64,000 nucleotides of DNA from contig JAOXSF010000001.1 of assembly GCA_025800125.1 (NCBI GenBank), forward strand, positions 31,294 to 95,293, written 5' to 3'. Below, one piece after another: positions 55,175 to 63,894 of the stretch. This DNA comes from Marinobacterium sp. (GTDB taxonomy: Bacteria; Pseudomonadota; Gammaproteobacteria; Pseudomonadales; Balneatricaceae). Positions within the stretch are counted from its first letter, which is position 1. Each line of letters opens with the position of its first letter. A program made the translations under genes and the position numbers. The notes under the pieces were generated by a model. That model saw only the letters and a list, made by a program, of their open reading frames with translations. It ran no database searches and was not told the DNA's origin.

Positions 55175-56503
55175 CTATTCATCTCTATAGCCCCGCAACA
55201 GGCGGCGAATGACCAGTGCCACGCTGATAATCAGCAGTGGCAGCGACAGGGTCAGGGCGGTCAGCAGGTTTTCCAGCAATTCGCCTTTGTGCAGCAGGTT
55301 TTTCAGTGCCAGGTCAGCGAGGTCATAGAGGTAGTAAACCACCACCACCACCGACAGAATTTCCAGTTTGCTTTCAAGGCTCATTTTGCGCTGGGTGCGG
55401 TCATTCAGTGCCTCCAGCAACTCCCGATTTTGTTCTTCAATTTTCAGGCTGACCTGTGACTGCATCAGCTCGGTGGCTCGGCCGATACGGCGGGAGAGCA
55501 GCTCTGTACGCGCTGCAGCACTGTTACAGGTACGCCGGGCCGGACGCAGGTGACGGTCCATAAACTCACCGATGGTCTGTGCCCCTTCAATTTTCTGTTC
55601 CTGCAATTCCTGCAGAATACGGTCAACCATCGCGAAGTAGGCATCACTGGCAGAGAAACGGTTGGCGGTGGCAGCAGAGATAGATTCGACTTCGGCGGCC
55701 AGGTCGGTCATCTGAATCAGCTGGTCAGACAGATCACTGTCGTTACGCTGGTCAGTAATCCGGGCCAGTTGCTGGTCCAGCCGGGTGATTTTCGGCATCA
55801 GTTCCCGCGCTATAGGGAGCGAAAGTAGCGCCATATTGCGGTAGGTTTCCAGTTCACATAACCGTTGTAGCAGTCGGCCGGTGCGGGCTGGTTGCAGCCG
55901 TATATTGCACACCTGCATATGAATGCGCTGGTGGCTGTCTGTACGAAAATCTGTTGCTACCCTTGCAGCACCATTCATGACCAGCGCTGCGCAGAACTGA
56001 CCATCCGTAAAGCCGTACCGGGTCTGTTCATCCGGGTGCAGGGTGGGTGGTTTATCGACGGTGCGCTGAGCGTCTGTCCGTGCAGGCGCTTTCTCGCAGG
56101 TGATCGCCAGTTCAACCAGCAGTGCGCCAGGCAATAACGGATACAGCTGGGCGGCACTGATCGCTTCCACCGCCGGGTTCAGGTGGTAGAGGGTCAGGGT
56201 GTAGAACTCGTTGTGGGGTTCGTAACGGATCGCATGATGCGGATTGCTGACAAACAGGAAACCACGGTGTGCAGCATCAACATCAAACCCCAGTTGCTGT
56301 ACTGCCGCCAGCACCTGTTGTTCAGTTGCCTGGGCGCTGGCATCTTCATACAGTGCGGCCAGATGCAGGGCATTCAGTGGTGTCTCAAACAGTTGAAACG
56401 GTCTGGAGTGTACCTCCATCAGTAGCTCTTCGCGCTGGGGGTAGCTGCGCATACCGTATTTGGTGTCGTGCTTGTTCAAGCCGCTCAATTTCAATATCTC
56501 CAT
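55175..56503 (-). CDS. DUF3422 membrane protein
   Basis: The 442-residue protein belongs to DUF3422, a family of unknown function. The start shows REELLMEVHSRPFQLFETP, the usual HARPF-like opening. The C-terminal part has a helical coiled region followed by two transmembrane helices (LEILSVVVVVYYLYDLADL and ALTLSLPLLIISVALVI), leaving most of the protein in the cytoplasm. Many members lie near respiratory or transport genes, but no role is known. The ATG at 56503 has AAGGAG very close to it, an atypical spacing; M75 of the longer frame, at 56452, is an alternative. Its end lies 40 bases from the CcmI-like gene. Confidence 0.75.
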   Translation of the reverse strand: MEILKLSGLNKHDTKYGMRSYPQREELLMEVHSRPFQLFETPLNALHLAALYEDASAQATEQQVLAAVQQLGFDVDAAHRGFLFVSNPHHAIRYEPHNEFYTLTLYHLNPAVEAISAAQLYPLLPGALLVELAITCEKAPARTDAQRTVDKPPTLHPDEQTRYGFTDGQFCAALVMNGAARVATDFRTDSHQRIHMQVCNIRLQPARTGRLLQRLCELETYRNMALLSLPIARELMPKITRLDQQLARITDQRNDSDLSDQLIQMTDLAAEVESISAATANRFSASDAYFAMVDRILQELQEQKIEGAQTIGEFMDRHLRPARRTCNSAAARTELLSRRIGRATELMQSQVSLKIEEQNRELLEALNDRTQRKMSLESKLEILSVVVVVYYLYDLADLALKNLLHKGELLENLLTALTLSLPLLIISVALVIRRLLRGYRDE

Positions 56504-57003
56504 GCTCCTTGTTCCCGGAGCCGACCGACAGGCTATATGATGTTGTGGAATAGATATACTACGTTTGTATAACGTCTCTCTGCAAACCCCCACTGACCCT
56601 GTTGCGCACTTTGCGTAGCCGCTTTTCTGCCGTAATCCATCCAGGGGGGTTTTCAGTTTTGTATGGCCATCCATCGCGTGCAGTGATTAATCATGTCCAT
56701 TGCCGGTTTCCTTGAAGCCCTCGAACGCTATCCTGATGTCTTCACTGAAATAGTTGTTGATACCCACGGTGCCGGTGTGCACGGCGGCGACCTTATGGGC
56801 AGATGTTTCAGAGATTTAGTTAAGCATTTGCTTTACTGAAGGTAATTTACCCTGAATTTAACACACTGATATGGCGGTCATAATAGGTTGATATGAACAC
56901 AGCCAGACCAGAACAGCCGTTGGTCTGGTCTGAAAATAACAACCTGTGGCAGTGCTGCTCTGGCTCTTACCGAGCTGGAGTTGAATATGTGCCGGAGCTG
57001 AAT
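56504..57003. other. Intergenic region between DUF3422 and the aminotransferase
   Basis: These 500 bases separate divergent genes. The only coding-like piece is a 48-codon remnant (see separate entry). Just before the aminotransferase start a 16-bp piece with GGAG and TGAATATG is duplicated, giving two ribosome-site-like copies. Confidence 0.6.
56693..56839 (+). pseudogene. Possible N-terminal remnant of a glutamine-synthetase-like (PuuA/SpuB) gene
   Basis: A 48-codon frame starting MSIAGFLEALERYPDVFTEI has the spacing FLxxxPDV...D..G...G seen at the N-terminus of gamma-glutamylputrescine synthetases, then ends at a stop. The similarity is short and may be chance. Its place before a transaminase gene and 1.7 kb from a polyamine-permease remnant makes it worth recording. 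Confidence 0.25.
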
Positions 57004-58347
57004 ATGACTGATAAAAAGACCCGCATGCAGGTGTGTGGCCTGACCCAGCAGCAACTGGATGCTCACTGGATGCCATTCACCGGTAACCGCCAGTTCAAAC
57101 AGGACCCGCGGCTGATTGTGGCGGCCGAAGGTAACTACTATACCGATGCTGATGGCCGCCAGATCTTTGATGGTTTGTCCGGCCTGTGGACCTGTGGTGC
57201 AGGACATAGCCGCCCGGAGATTAGCGAGGCGATCAGTCAGCAGGCGAAAACGCTGGATTACGCCCCGGCGTTTCAGTTTGGTCAGCCAAAATCCTTCCAG
57301 CTGGCGCAGCGTATTGCCGAGCTGATGCCGGGCGATTTGAACCGGGTATTTTTTACCGGTTCAGGCTCTGAGTCGGTGGACAGTGCGCTCAAGATTGCGC
57401 GTGCTTACTGGCGTAAAAAAGGGCTGGCCAGCAAAACCCGCCTGATTGGCCGCAGCAAGGGTTACCACGGGGTTAACTATGGTGGTATCAGTGTGGGCGG
57501 TATCGGCCCGAACCGGGCGCTATATGGTCAGGGTATTGAAGCTGATCATCTGCCTCACACCATGGACAGCGATAACCGCTTCTGTAAGGGGCAGCCGCAG
57601 CAGGGCGCTTTCCTGGCCGATGAGCTGCTGGAGCTGATTGCCCTACATGACGCATCCAATATCGCAGCGGTGATTGTCGAGCCGCTGGCCGGTTCCGCCG
57701 GGGTGATTCCACCGCCTGAGGGCTACCTGCAACGCTTGCGTGAAATCTGTGACCAGCACGATATTCTGTTGATCTTTGATGAGGTGATCACCGGATTCGG
57801 CCGTATGGGGGCCTGGTCCGGGGCGCAAGAGTTTGGCGTTACGCCAGACCTGATGACCATTGCCAAGCAGTTGACCAACGGTGTAGTCCCGATGGGCGCG
57901 GTGGTCGCTACCGACGAGATCTATGACACCTTTATGGCACAGGGTGGCCCGGATTATATGCTGGAGTTGCCACACGGTTATACCTACTCGGCGCACCCAC
58001 TGGCCTGTGCGGCTGGTCTGGCATCGCTGGAGTTGCTGGAGCGCGATCAGCTTATCCCACGGGTACGTAGCCTGGCGCCACAGTTTGAAGCGCTGCTGCA
58101 TAGTATGAAAGGGTTGCAGTATGTCAGTGATATTCGTAACTACGGTCTGGCTGGTGCGCTGACTATCGAAGCAGCACCCGGTGAGCCTGCGCTGCGCCCA
58201 TATCAGATCGCCATGAATTGCTGGCAGAAGGGTTTCTATGTACGTTACGGTGGCGATACCATCCAGCTGGGACTGCCGTTTACGGTTGAACTGGATGAGA
58301 TTGATCGTCTTATCAATGCGCTGGGTGAATCTATTTCGGAGCTTTGA
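57004..58347 (+). CDS. Beta-alanine--pyruvate aminotransferase (omega-transaminase)
   Basis: This class III PLP aminotransferase (447 residues) matches the Pseudomonas OapT type: LDAHWMPFTGNRQFKQDPR at the start, GLSGLWTCGAGHSRPEI, FFTGSGSESVDSALKIARAY, GYHGVNYGGISVGGIG, LLIFDEVITGFGRMG and the PLP lysine in TIAKQLTNG. It moves the omega-amino group of beta-alanine or related amines to pyruvate. The start at 57004 has GGAG six bases upstream; a longer frame from 56893 adds an unrelated leader. A terminator follows. Confidence 0.88.
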   Translation: MTDKKTRMQVCGLTQQQLDAHWMPFTGNRQFKQDPRLIVAAEGNYYTDADGRQIFDGLSGLWTCGAGHSRPEISEAISQQAKTLDYAPAFQFGQPKSFQLAQRIAELMPGDLNRVFFTGSGSESVDSALKIARAYWRKKGLASKTRLIGRSKGYHGVNYGGISVGGIGPNRALYGQGIEADHLPHTMDSDNRFCKGQPQQGAFLADELLELIALHDASNIAAVIVEPLAGSAGVIPPPEGYLQRLREICDQHDILLIFDEVITGFGRMGAWSGAQEFGVTPDLMTIAKQLTNGVVPMGAVVATDEIYDTFMAQGGPDYMLELPHGYTYSAHPLACAAGLASLELLERDQLIPRVRSLAPQFEALLHSMKGLQYVSDIRNYGLAGALTIEAAPGEPALRPYQIAMNCWQKGFYVRYGGDTIQLGLPFTVELDEIDRLINALGESISEL

Positions 58348-58393
58348 GCTGCGGGTATACGCAGTGAGGATATAAGTAAAAAGCACAGGCATA

Positions 58394-58432
58394 TAAAAAG
58401 CCGCTTCTGGTTCAGTCAGACGCGGCTTTTTT
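58394..58432 (+). terminator. Rho-independent terminator of the aminotransferase gene
   Basis: AAAAGCCGC / GCGGCTTTT around a 17-base loop is followed by further T residues. Confidence 0.82.
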
Positions 58433-58485
58433 GCAGGATAGAGCGACTTTTCTTGAGTGGAGGCCTGCCCATAGCTATTGAGAGC

Positions 58486-58598
58486 CTACCCCAGCCGTAC
58501 TTTGTAGAAAATCACCATGGGCTGGGTACTGTTGCCCGGCCTGGAGACGAAGCTGGTGATAACCAGATCATCCATTGACAGGGTAAAGGACAGCAGTC
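58486..58598 (-). pseudogene. C-terminal fragment of a polyamine ABC transporter permease (PotI/PotC type)
   Basis: About 36 codons read LSFTLSMDDLVITSFVS then RPGNSTQPMVIFYKVRLG before a stop. This is the conserved DDLVIxxFVxGPGxxTLPMxIFSxVRxG segment of putrescine/spermidine permeases. A TGA lies two codons upstream and no other part of the gene is present, so it is a relic within the 349-base gap 58348-58696. That gap otherwise holds only the aminotransferase terminator. Confidence 0.75.
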
Positions 58599-58696
58599 AG
58601 TCGGAGATCAGCGCGGGTGATCATAGGATTATCTCCGCCTGCCTGCTGAATACCTGCTGAAATTGCTCAGGTAGTGGCGTTACTTTTATTGTGCTT

Positions 58697-59161
58697 TTAA
58701 TGCGCAATATTACCGTGTCTGGCATCACCCATCATTTTCATAAAGTCAGTGCGATCAACTCTTAACAAATGCTCATGGTCTCCGCATTCCATATAACAGT
58801 CAGGTTCTGCTACCAGGCCATCGTCCCAGATTACCGGTAACCGGTAGGCCTGACCCATTGATGGAATAGCGCCTTCGCGGCAGTCATTGAACATCAGCAT
58901 GGCATCTTTCTGATGCGCAATATCCAGCAGGCGATTGGTCTGACTGCTGACGGCACTCAGGTTGACCTGCTTATCGGCGGGAATAACCGCCATATAAAAC
59001 CCTTCATCATCGGCCAGTAAAACGCCCTTGGCCACTCGCTGGGGAGGGATTCTGGCGGCAATAGCACAATCCATAGCGGTCTCGGCGTAGGGGTGTTCTA
59101 CGCTCTGCCAGTTGATGTGCTGGTCTCTGAGGAAAGATTCAACGCGTGGTGCAAGGGACAT
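58697..59161 (-). CDS. YbaK/EbsC-family aminoacyl-tRNA deacylase
   Basis: The 154-residue editing-domain protein hydrolyses wrongly charged tRNA. The catalytic Lys is in RVAKGVLLADD, and other blocks are MAVIPADKQVNLSAVS, the FNDCREGAIPSMGQAYRLP segment with the GAIPPxG-like loop, and a distal ECGDHEHLLRVDRTDF. The start at 59161 follows GGAGGG; an earlier in-frame start would add a tail that overlaps the ribosome site. The specific tRNA is unknown. Confidence 0.85.
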   Translation of the reverse strand: MSLAPRVESFLRDQHINWQSVEHPYAETAMDCAIAARIPPQRVAKGVLLADDEGFYMAVIPADKQVNLSAVSSQTNRLLDIAHQKDAMLMFNDCREGAIPSMGQAYRLPVIWDDGLVAEPDCYMECGDHEHLLRVDRTDFMKMMGDARHGNIAH

Positions 59162-59282
59162 GATATCGCCCTCCATTTCTGACGTTGGGTGGCGTCCGGC
59201 CGGGTCGTTGCTCCCTGCTTTCAAAGCTTAGCCAGGAATGAGCTATAAGAAGAAAGAGAGTTGATGTAAACAGGAGGAGGCT

Positions 59283-60164
59283 ATGCGCTGGAAACAGCAG
59301 ATTGAAGCGCCCGATATGATGGCAATGCGGGGGCTGGAAGAACCACTGAAGCGTTTGCAGAGGGCGCTGACACACCGCCCGCTGGATGACAGGAGTGTGC
59401 ACCAGGTGCGTTTGCAGCTCAAACAGGTAAGTGCGCTGTTACGGCTGATACAGCATCAGTTACCGGCAGAGCGTTATCGCAAGGCAAAAGAAGCTACCCG
59501 TCAATTGGCTCATAATTTTGATGATGCGCGGGAGTACCGTGTGCTACGGGAAACATTAAGGTCTCTGCTGAAAGCACCGGCGCTGTCAGCAACTCGCGCA
59601 CGTATCTTGCGGGTGATGGAGGAGCGTACACCCCATGCTTTGCCCGGACATCAAAGGTTGATAGATGACCAGCAGCGCCTGAAACTGGCACTGGCTGCAG
59701 TCCGCCCGGCTAAAGGTGCGGCTGACAAAAGCGGCATTGATAGAGAGGGTCACGAGTCAATGTCTGTGCGGTCGCCTGAGTATGGCCTGAAACGCAGCTA
59801 TCGTCGTTGCCGGCGCCAATGGTTGAAGATCCGTCACCGGCCCGAGCCCGAAGCGTTGCATCGCTGGCGACGGGCGGTAAAGCAGCTGCAGTACCAGTTA
59901 CAGACCTTGGTGCCGGGGCAGCATCGTCGTTACCAGGCGCGAGTCCAGCAACTGGCGTTGTTGCTGGGAGAGTTACATGATCTGCATGACCTTGAGCTCT
60001 GGCAGCAGTTACACAGTCGCTGGCTCTGGCTGGAAGAGCGGCAGTGCATTCAAAGTCATATCCGGGCCCGTGAAACGAAACTTATACGGCGGATTATGGT
60101 GCTGGGTGAGCGGCTCTACCGTCAGCCCCCTGCTACGTTCTGTCGCTGGCAGCAGGTGGGTTGA
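59283..60164 (+). CDS. CHAD-domain protein
   Basis: The 293-residue protein is a helical CHAD domain, whose conserved histidines and arginines bind polyphosphate. Two related halves are seen: DRSVHQVRLQLKQVSALLRL and PEALHRWRRAVKQLQYQL, each with the HxxR-type signature, and GELHDLHDLELW between. It is highly basic, as expected. No CYTH domain or polyphosphate kinase is adjacent. AGGAGGAGG precedes the ATG. Confidence 0.85.
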   Translation: MRWKQQIEAPDMMAMRGLEEPLKRLQRALTHRPLDDRSVHQVRLQLKQVSALLRLIQHQLPAERYRKAKEATRQLAHNFDDAREYRVLRETLRSLLKAPALSATRARILRVMEERTPHALPGHQRLIDDQQRLKLALAAVRPAKGAADKSGIDREGHESMSVRSPEYGLKRSYRRCRRQWLKIRHRPEPEALHRWRRAVKQLQYQLQTLVPGQHRRYQARVQQLALLLGELHDLHDLELWQQLHSRWLWLEERQCIQSHIRARETKLIRRIMVLGERLYRQPPATFCRWQQVG

Positions 60165-60205
60165 TATAGCTATACTGTCGGGCCTTGACTTGAGGGGTGA
60201 GGCCC

Positions 60206-60847
60206 ATGAAATATCAGATAATTCCAGTAACCGCATTCGAGCAGAACTGTACGCTGCTCTGGTGTGAAGAGACACGCAAGGCAGCTGTTGTTGACCCGGG
60301 TGGGGACGTTGCCCGTGTGCTGTCCATTGTGCAGGAAAAAGGACTTGAACTGGAGAAGATACTGCTGACCCATGCTCATATCGACCACGCTGGCGGTACT
60401 GCTGAGCTGGCCGAGCGAGCAGGGATTCCTGTTGAAGGCCCCCATGAGGGGGATCAGTTCTGGATTGACGGTTTGCCACAACAGAGTCAGATGTTTGGTT
60501 TTCCGCCAGCTGAGGTGTTTACCCCGAATCGCTGGCTGGATCATGAGCAGACGGTAACTGTGGGCAAGCAGACACTGAAGGTGCTGCACTGTCCGGGCCA
60601 TACACCGGGCCATGTGGTGTTCTATCACCCCGAGACAGCATTAGCGCTGGTGGGGGATGTGCTGTTCAATGGCTCTATTGGTCGTACTGACTTTCCGCAG
60701 GGCAACCATGAGCAGCTGATCAGTTCAATTCGTGAGCGTCTGTTCCCATTGGGTGATGAAGTCAGCTTTATTCCTGGGCATGGGCCAATGTCGACATTTG
60801 GTCATGAGCGGCAGACCAATCCTTTCGTTGCAGACCGCCGTGGATGA
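60206..60847 (+). CDS. YcbL-like metallo-beta-lactamase-fold hydrolase
   Basis: The 213-residue hydrolase belongs to the glyoxalase-II-like YcbL group, which cleaves thioesters such as S-lactoylglutathione. Metal ligands are visible in LTHAHIDHAGGT (HxHxDH), CPGHTPGHVVF, LVGDVLF and IPGHGPMSTFG. The start MKYQIIPVTAFEQNC at 60206 is the family start. It follows the CHAD gene by 41 bases on the same strand and may share its transcript. Confidence 0.88.
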   Translation: MKYQIIPVTAFEQNCTLLWCEETRKAAVVDPGGDVARVLSIVQEKGLELEKILLTHAHIDHAGGTAELAERAGIPVEGPHEGDQFWIDGLPQQSQMFGFPPAEVFTPNRWLDHEQTVTVGKQTLKVLHCPGHTPGHVVFYHPETALALVGDVLFNGSIGRTDFPQGNHEQLISSIRERLFPLGDEVSFIPGHGPMSTFGHERQTNPFVADRRG

Positions 60848-60903
60848 TAACAGCGAGTTGTCCTGATCCGTATTGATGGTTGGTATACGCTGGCAACAGC
60901 GTA

Positions 60904-62067
60904 TTAGCTGTTGTCGCGCAGGGGTGGGGCTTGCTGATATTGCTCTGATCCCATCTCTGTTAATCGGCTGAGGGTGCGCTGGTATTGAAAATTCAGTGCC
61001 CCGCTGACCGGATAAAGGCTTTCTGCTGGCTGCTCTGCCTGTACAATCAGGTTAACCCGCCGATCATAGAGTTCATCGACCAAGCTGATAAAACGTCGTG
61101 CAGGATCGTCCATAACTGACCAGCGCACATGGCGCTCACCTGTGCTGTTTGCTATGGCCCCGTCTTCAGTTCCCCGTGCTTTTATCTGTTCCCGTTGTTC
61201 TGCGTAAAAAGCAGGTACGCCGGTCAGCCAGATTTGATCACAGTGTTCCGTTAGTTCGATATAGTCCATGGCACTGCGATAGCCGGTACAGAGTTGTGAA
61301 AAGTCGAACCCGGCAATGCGCTGGGCGCTGTTGTAGAAAAGACATTCAACGGTACGATTACATAATTGAATACTGTGCTCTGAGTTTCCCGATACAGGTA
61401 ATTTAAAGCCAGGTTCTGAAGATTTGAACCAGTTCTTTTGTGGCTTTAAATAACGTAAACGATGATCATCTATCCCGTTCAGTGCAATCAGTTTCAGCTG
61501 CTGTTCAAGCAGTGCAATTGTTGGCAAAAAGCGATCCCTGTGTAAACCTCCAGGGTAGAGTTCGGCAGGGGGTTGATTGGATGTGGCGACCAGCAGAATG
61601 CCACGTTGAAACAGTTGCTCCAGCAAGCGTCCCAGTAACATGGCATCTCCAATGTTATCGACGTAAAACTCATCAAAGCAGAGCACCCGTGCCTGACGGG
61701 CAAAACTGTCAGCAACAAAACGTAATGGTTCTGGTTGGCCGGATGCGTCCATTAATTGTTGATGAACCTTGCGCATGAAACGGTGAAAATGCAGGCGTAG
61801 TGCTATACCCGTCGGCAGGCTCTGGCAGAAAAGATCCATCAGCATGGTTTTACCACGCCCTACAGGCCCCCATAGATAGAGGCCATTGTGTGATTGTGGC
61901 GCTGTTCCATGTATATATCTGACAAAGGACTGCCATCGTGAGAGGGCCGGTTGTCGCAGCTGGTGGTATAACTGCTCAAACAGCCATACAGCCTGATGCT
62001 GATGAATATCAGCGGTTATAACGCCCTGTTCTAACAGGGCGTTATAGCGTGAGCCCGGTGTGATCAA
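60904..62067 (-). CDS. zapE: Cell-division ATPase ZapE (AFG1 family)
   Basis: This 387-residue ATPase helps the Z-ring under stress. It has Walker A LWGPVGRGKTMLMDLF, Walker B VLCFDEFYVDNIGDAML and sensor-like VATSNQPPAELYPGGL. The family start ITPGSRYNALLEQG points to a TTG at 62067, eight bases after the pfkA stop; longer frames run into pfkA. The C-terminus is slightly longer than E. coli ZapE. pfkA and zapE probably share a transcript. Confidence 0.88.
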   Translation of the reverse strand: MITPGSRYNALLEQGVITADIHQHQAVWLFEQLYHQLRQPALSRWQSFVRYIHGTAPQSHNGLYLWGPVGRGKTMLMDLFCQSLPTGIALRLHFHRFMRKVHQQLMDASGQPEPLRFVADSFARQARVLCFDEFYVDNIGDAMLLGRLLEQLFQRGILLVATSNQPPAELYPGGLHRDRFLPTIALLEQQLKLIALNGIDDHRLRYLKPQKNWFKSSEPGFKLPVSGNSEHSIQLCNRTVECLFYNSAQRIAGFDFSQLCTGYRSAMDYIELTEHCDQIWLTGVPAFYAEQREQIKARGTEDGAIANSTGERHVRWSVMDDPARRFISLVDELYDRRVNLIVQAEQPAESLYPVSGALNFQYQRTLSRLTEMGSEQYQQAPPLRDNS

Positions 62068-62074
62068 GGTCAGA

Positions 62075-63079
62075 TCAACGATGCAGTATATTAACCAGTT
62101 CAACCATCTGTGGGTTGAGCGGCTTATTGCGGTTGACAACGTGCTCCAGTGGGACGGTTACCATTTCACCATTACTGACGCCTACCATCCTGTCTGTTTC
62201 ACCGTTACGTAAAGCACTGACGGCTGCTGTGCCCAGGCAGGAGGCCAGTACGCGGTCATGGCCAGACGGGCTGCCACCGCGTTGAATGTGCCCCAGAATA
62301 CAGACTTTTGCTTTCTGGCCATGAGACTCCAGCTGGCGAGCCAGTTTATAGGTCAGCCCTGCCTGCTGGCCTTCTGCAACCACAATAATGCCACTTGAAC
62401 CACGTCCTGCAGCATGATCTGCCGCCAGTTGGAAACAGATGTTTTCAACCTGAGTGTCAAAGTCAGGCACCACAATCATCTCTGCACCACAGGCGAGCCC
62501 GACCTGAGTTGCAATAAAGCCTGAATTACGGCCCATCACTTCAACCAGAAACAGGGAATCATGGGATAGTGCTGTGTCCCGGATGCGGTCGATTGCTTCC
62601 AGTGCGGTGGCAACAGCGGTGTCAAAACCGATGGTGTCATCAGTGCCATAAATATCGTTATCAATGGTGCCGGGCAAGCCTATAACCGGGATGTTGTGCT
62701 CCGTGGCTAGTAAGTGGGCGCCGGTCAGAGAGCCATCCCCACCGATCACAACCAGTGCATCAATGCCTTTTTCCTGCAGAATAGCGGCAGCCTGCTTGCG
62801 TACCAGTGGTTCTCGAAAGGCTTTACAGCGGTCACTTTTAAGCAGTGTACCGCCACGCTGCACAATATTACTGACATCACTGGACTTCATCTCTTCCATA
62901 TCACCGATAATCAGGCCGCTGTAACCACGCTGAATACCATAGACCCGGATGCCTGCATGCAGAGCTGTACGTACGACAGCCCGGATTGCCGGGTTCATAC
63001 CAGGGGAATCACCGCCGCTGGTTAATACCGCTATAGCGTTGAGCTGGCGAATAGGGTTCAGTAGGGGGAGCTTGTACAT
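62075..63079 (-). CDS. pfkA: 6-phosphofructokinase PfkA
   Basis: The 334-residue enzyme phosphorylates fructose 6-phosphate. Motifs are LTSGGDSPGMNPAIRAVV for ATP, the VVIGGDGSLTGAHLL loop, the catalytic PGTIDNDIYGTDDTIGFDTA region, and EVMGRNSGF for the sugar phosphate. GDGS with Gly at the second position of the loop favours the ATP-dependent type. The start at 63079 follows AGAGGA. It is followed by zapE. Confidence 0.94.
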   Translation of the reverse strand: MYKLPLLNPIRQLNAIAVLTSGGDSPGMNPAIRAVVRTALHAGIRVYGIQRGYSGLIIGDMEEMKSSDVSNIVQRGGTLLKSDRCKAFREPLVRKQAAAILQEKGIDALVVIGGDGSLTGAHLLATEHNIPVIGLPGTIDNDIYGTDDTIGFDTAVATALEAIDRIRDTALSHDSLFLVEVMGRNSGFIATQVGLACGAEMIVVPDFDTQVENICFQLAADHAAGRGSSGIIVVAEGQQAGLTYKLARQLESHGQKAKVCILGHIQRGGSPSGHDRVLASCLGTAAVSALRNGETDRMVGVSNGEMVTVPLEHVVNRNKPLNPQMVELVNILHR

Positions 63080-63403
63080 GAATGATTCCTCTGTCCCGGC
63101 TGAGTCTGGTCGATATTGAAGGTGCGCTGCCGTAACTTGGCTATTGTGGTCGCCAATAGTAGCTGACAAGTAGCCTGTTTACTGACGGACTATTACAGTT
63201 TTATGGAAAAAGGCAACGGTTTACATGACCGGTGGTGAGTTATGCGCCTTTTGGGGGATGGTGCAACTGCAAAAATTGCTGATAATCGACGGTCTGTTTT
63301 GTACTTGCTGAGCAGTACAGTTCGGTATAAGTTAGTACAGCTATAGTTTTGTGCTGCTGCTGAAAGCTGGCAAGAGCACTAGCTGGAATACTACATATAG
63401 CCG

Positions 63404-63646
63404 CGTTTTATCAGCGTTGGCAGTCCTGTGGCCTACAGGCCTAACCGCGAAAGATCAGAGGATTTACCCTCTCCTCTGTATCTGACAGGCTCTACCCTGA
63501 CTGCCTGTTATGATCTGTTTGCTGTTATTCAGCGCGTCAGTACCTGACTGCAGGTGGCTGGCTATCAATATGCTCTTATCCTTGGTGAGCACATACCTCT
63601 GGGCGCAGATATTAGCCTTGTTGGTGATGTAGCGATAGATTCATAA
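63404..63646 (+). pseudogene. Possible decayed coding remnant
   Basis: One frame reads about 80 codons with a single internal TGA at 63545 and coding-like composition. The first part includes LPSPLYLTGSTLTACYDLF and the second GEHIPLGADISLVGD, reminiscent of the ligand-domain end of LacI-type regulators (IPxDISVVGxD). There is no start with a ribosome site. The similarity is weak. Confidence 0.3.
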
Positions 63647-63752
63647 CTGCTTCTCTGTGCAGAGAGGCAGGACCCTGGAGTGATTGTTGGTACTGTACAT
63701 ATCAGTCTTTACGACTGCCAACACAATAGACTCTCGCAAGAGTGGGTGCTTT

Positions 63753-63780
63753 GGTCGGCCGGGGGGCCGACCCTTTTTTT
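63753..63780 (+). terminator. Strong Rho-independent terminator
   Basis: GGTCGGCC / GGCCGACC around a GGGG loop is followed by TTTTTTT. No protein gene ends just before it, so the transcript it ends may be a small RNA; a second small hairpin (ACTCT / AGAGT) lies 20 bases upstream. Confidence 0.88.
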
Positions 63781-63866
63781 GCCCGCTTAAAATATGCGTG
63801 TTGTACAAGCAGTACAGAGCAATAATTTTGCATCGTAAACTTATTTTAAGTTTTTTTGTAAAAGTG

Positions 63867-63894
63867 TTGACGAACCTGAAACCATCCGTATAAT
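63867..63894 (+). promoter_or_regulatory. Strong sigma-70 promoter, probably of an rRNA operon
   Basis: TTGACG and TATAAT are separated by 16 bases. The discriminator reads TCGCCTCC, the upstream 30 bases are an A/T-rich UP-like element, and no start codon with a ribosome site follows in the remaining 106 bases. This form is typical of rRNA operons, whose 16S gene would begin beyond the window. Confidence 0.7.

Larger units (their letters stand above)
63080..63866. other. Gene-poor region at the right edge
   Basis: No confident gene is seen between pfkA and the promoter at 63867. A possible decayed coding stretch and a strong terminator are listed separately. The T-rich stretch 63835-63865 probably acts as an UP element. 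Confidence 0.65.

Noticed and set aside
57004..58347. SpuC-type putrescine aminotransferase
   Set aside because: The sequence blocks fit the beta-alanine:pyruvate (OapT) type better, in spite of the polyamine-gene relics nearby.
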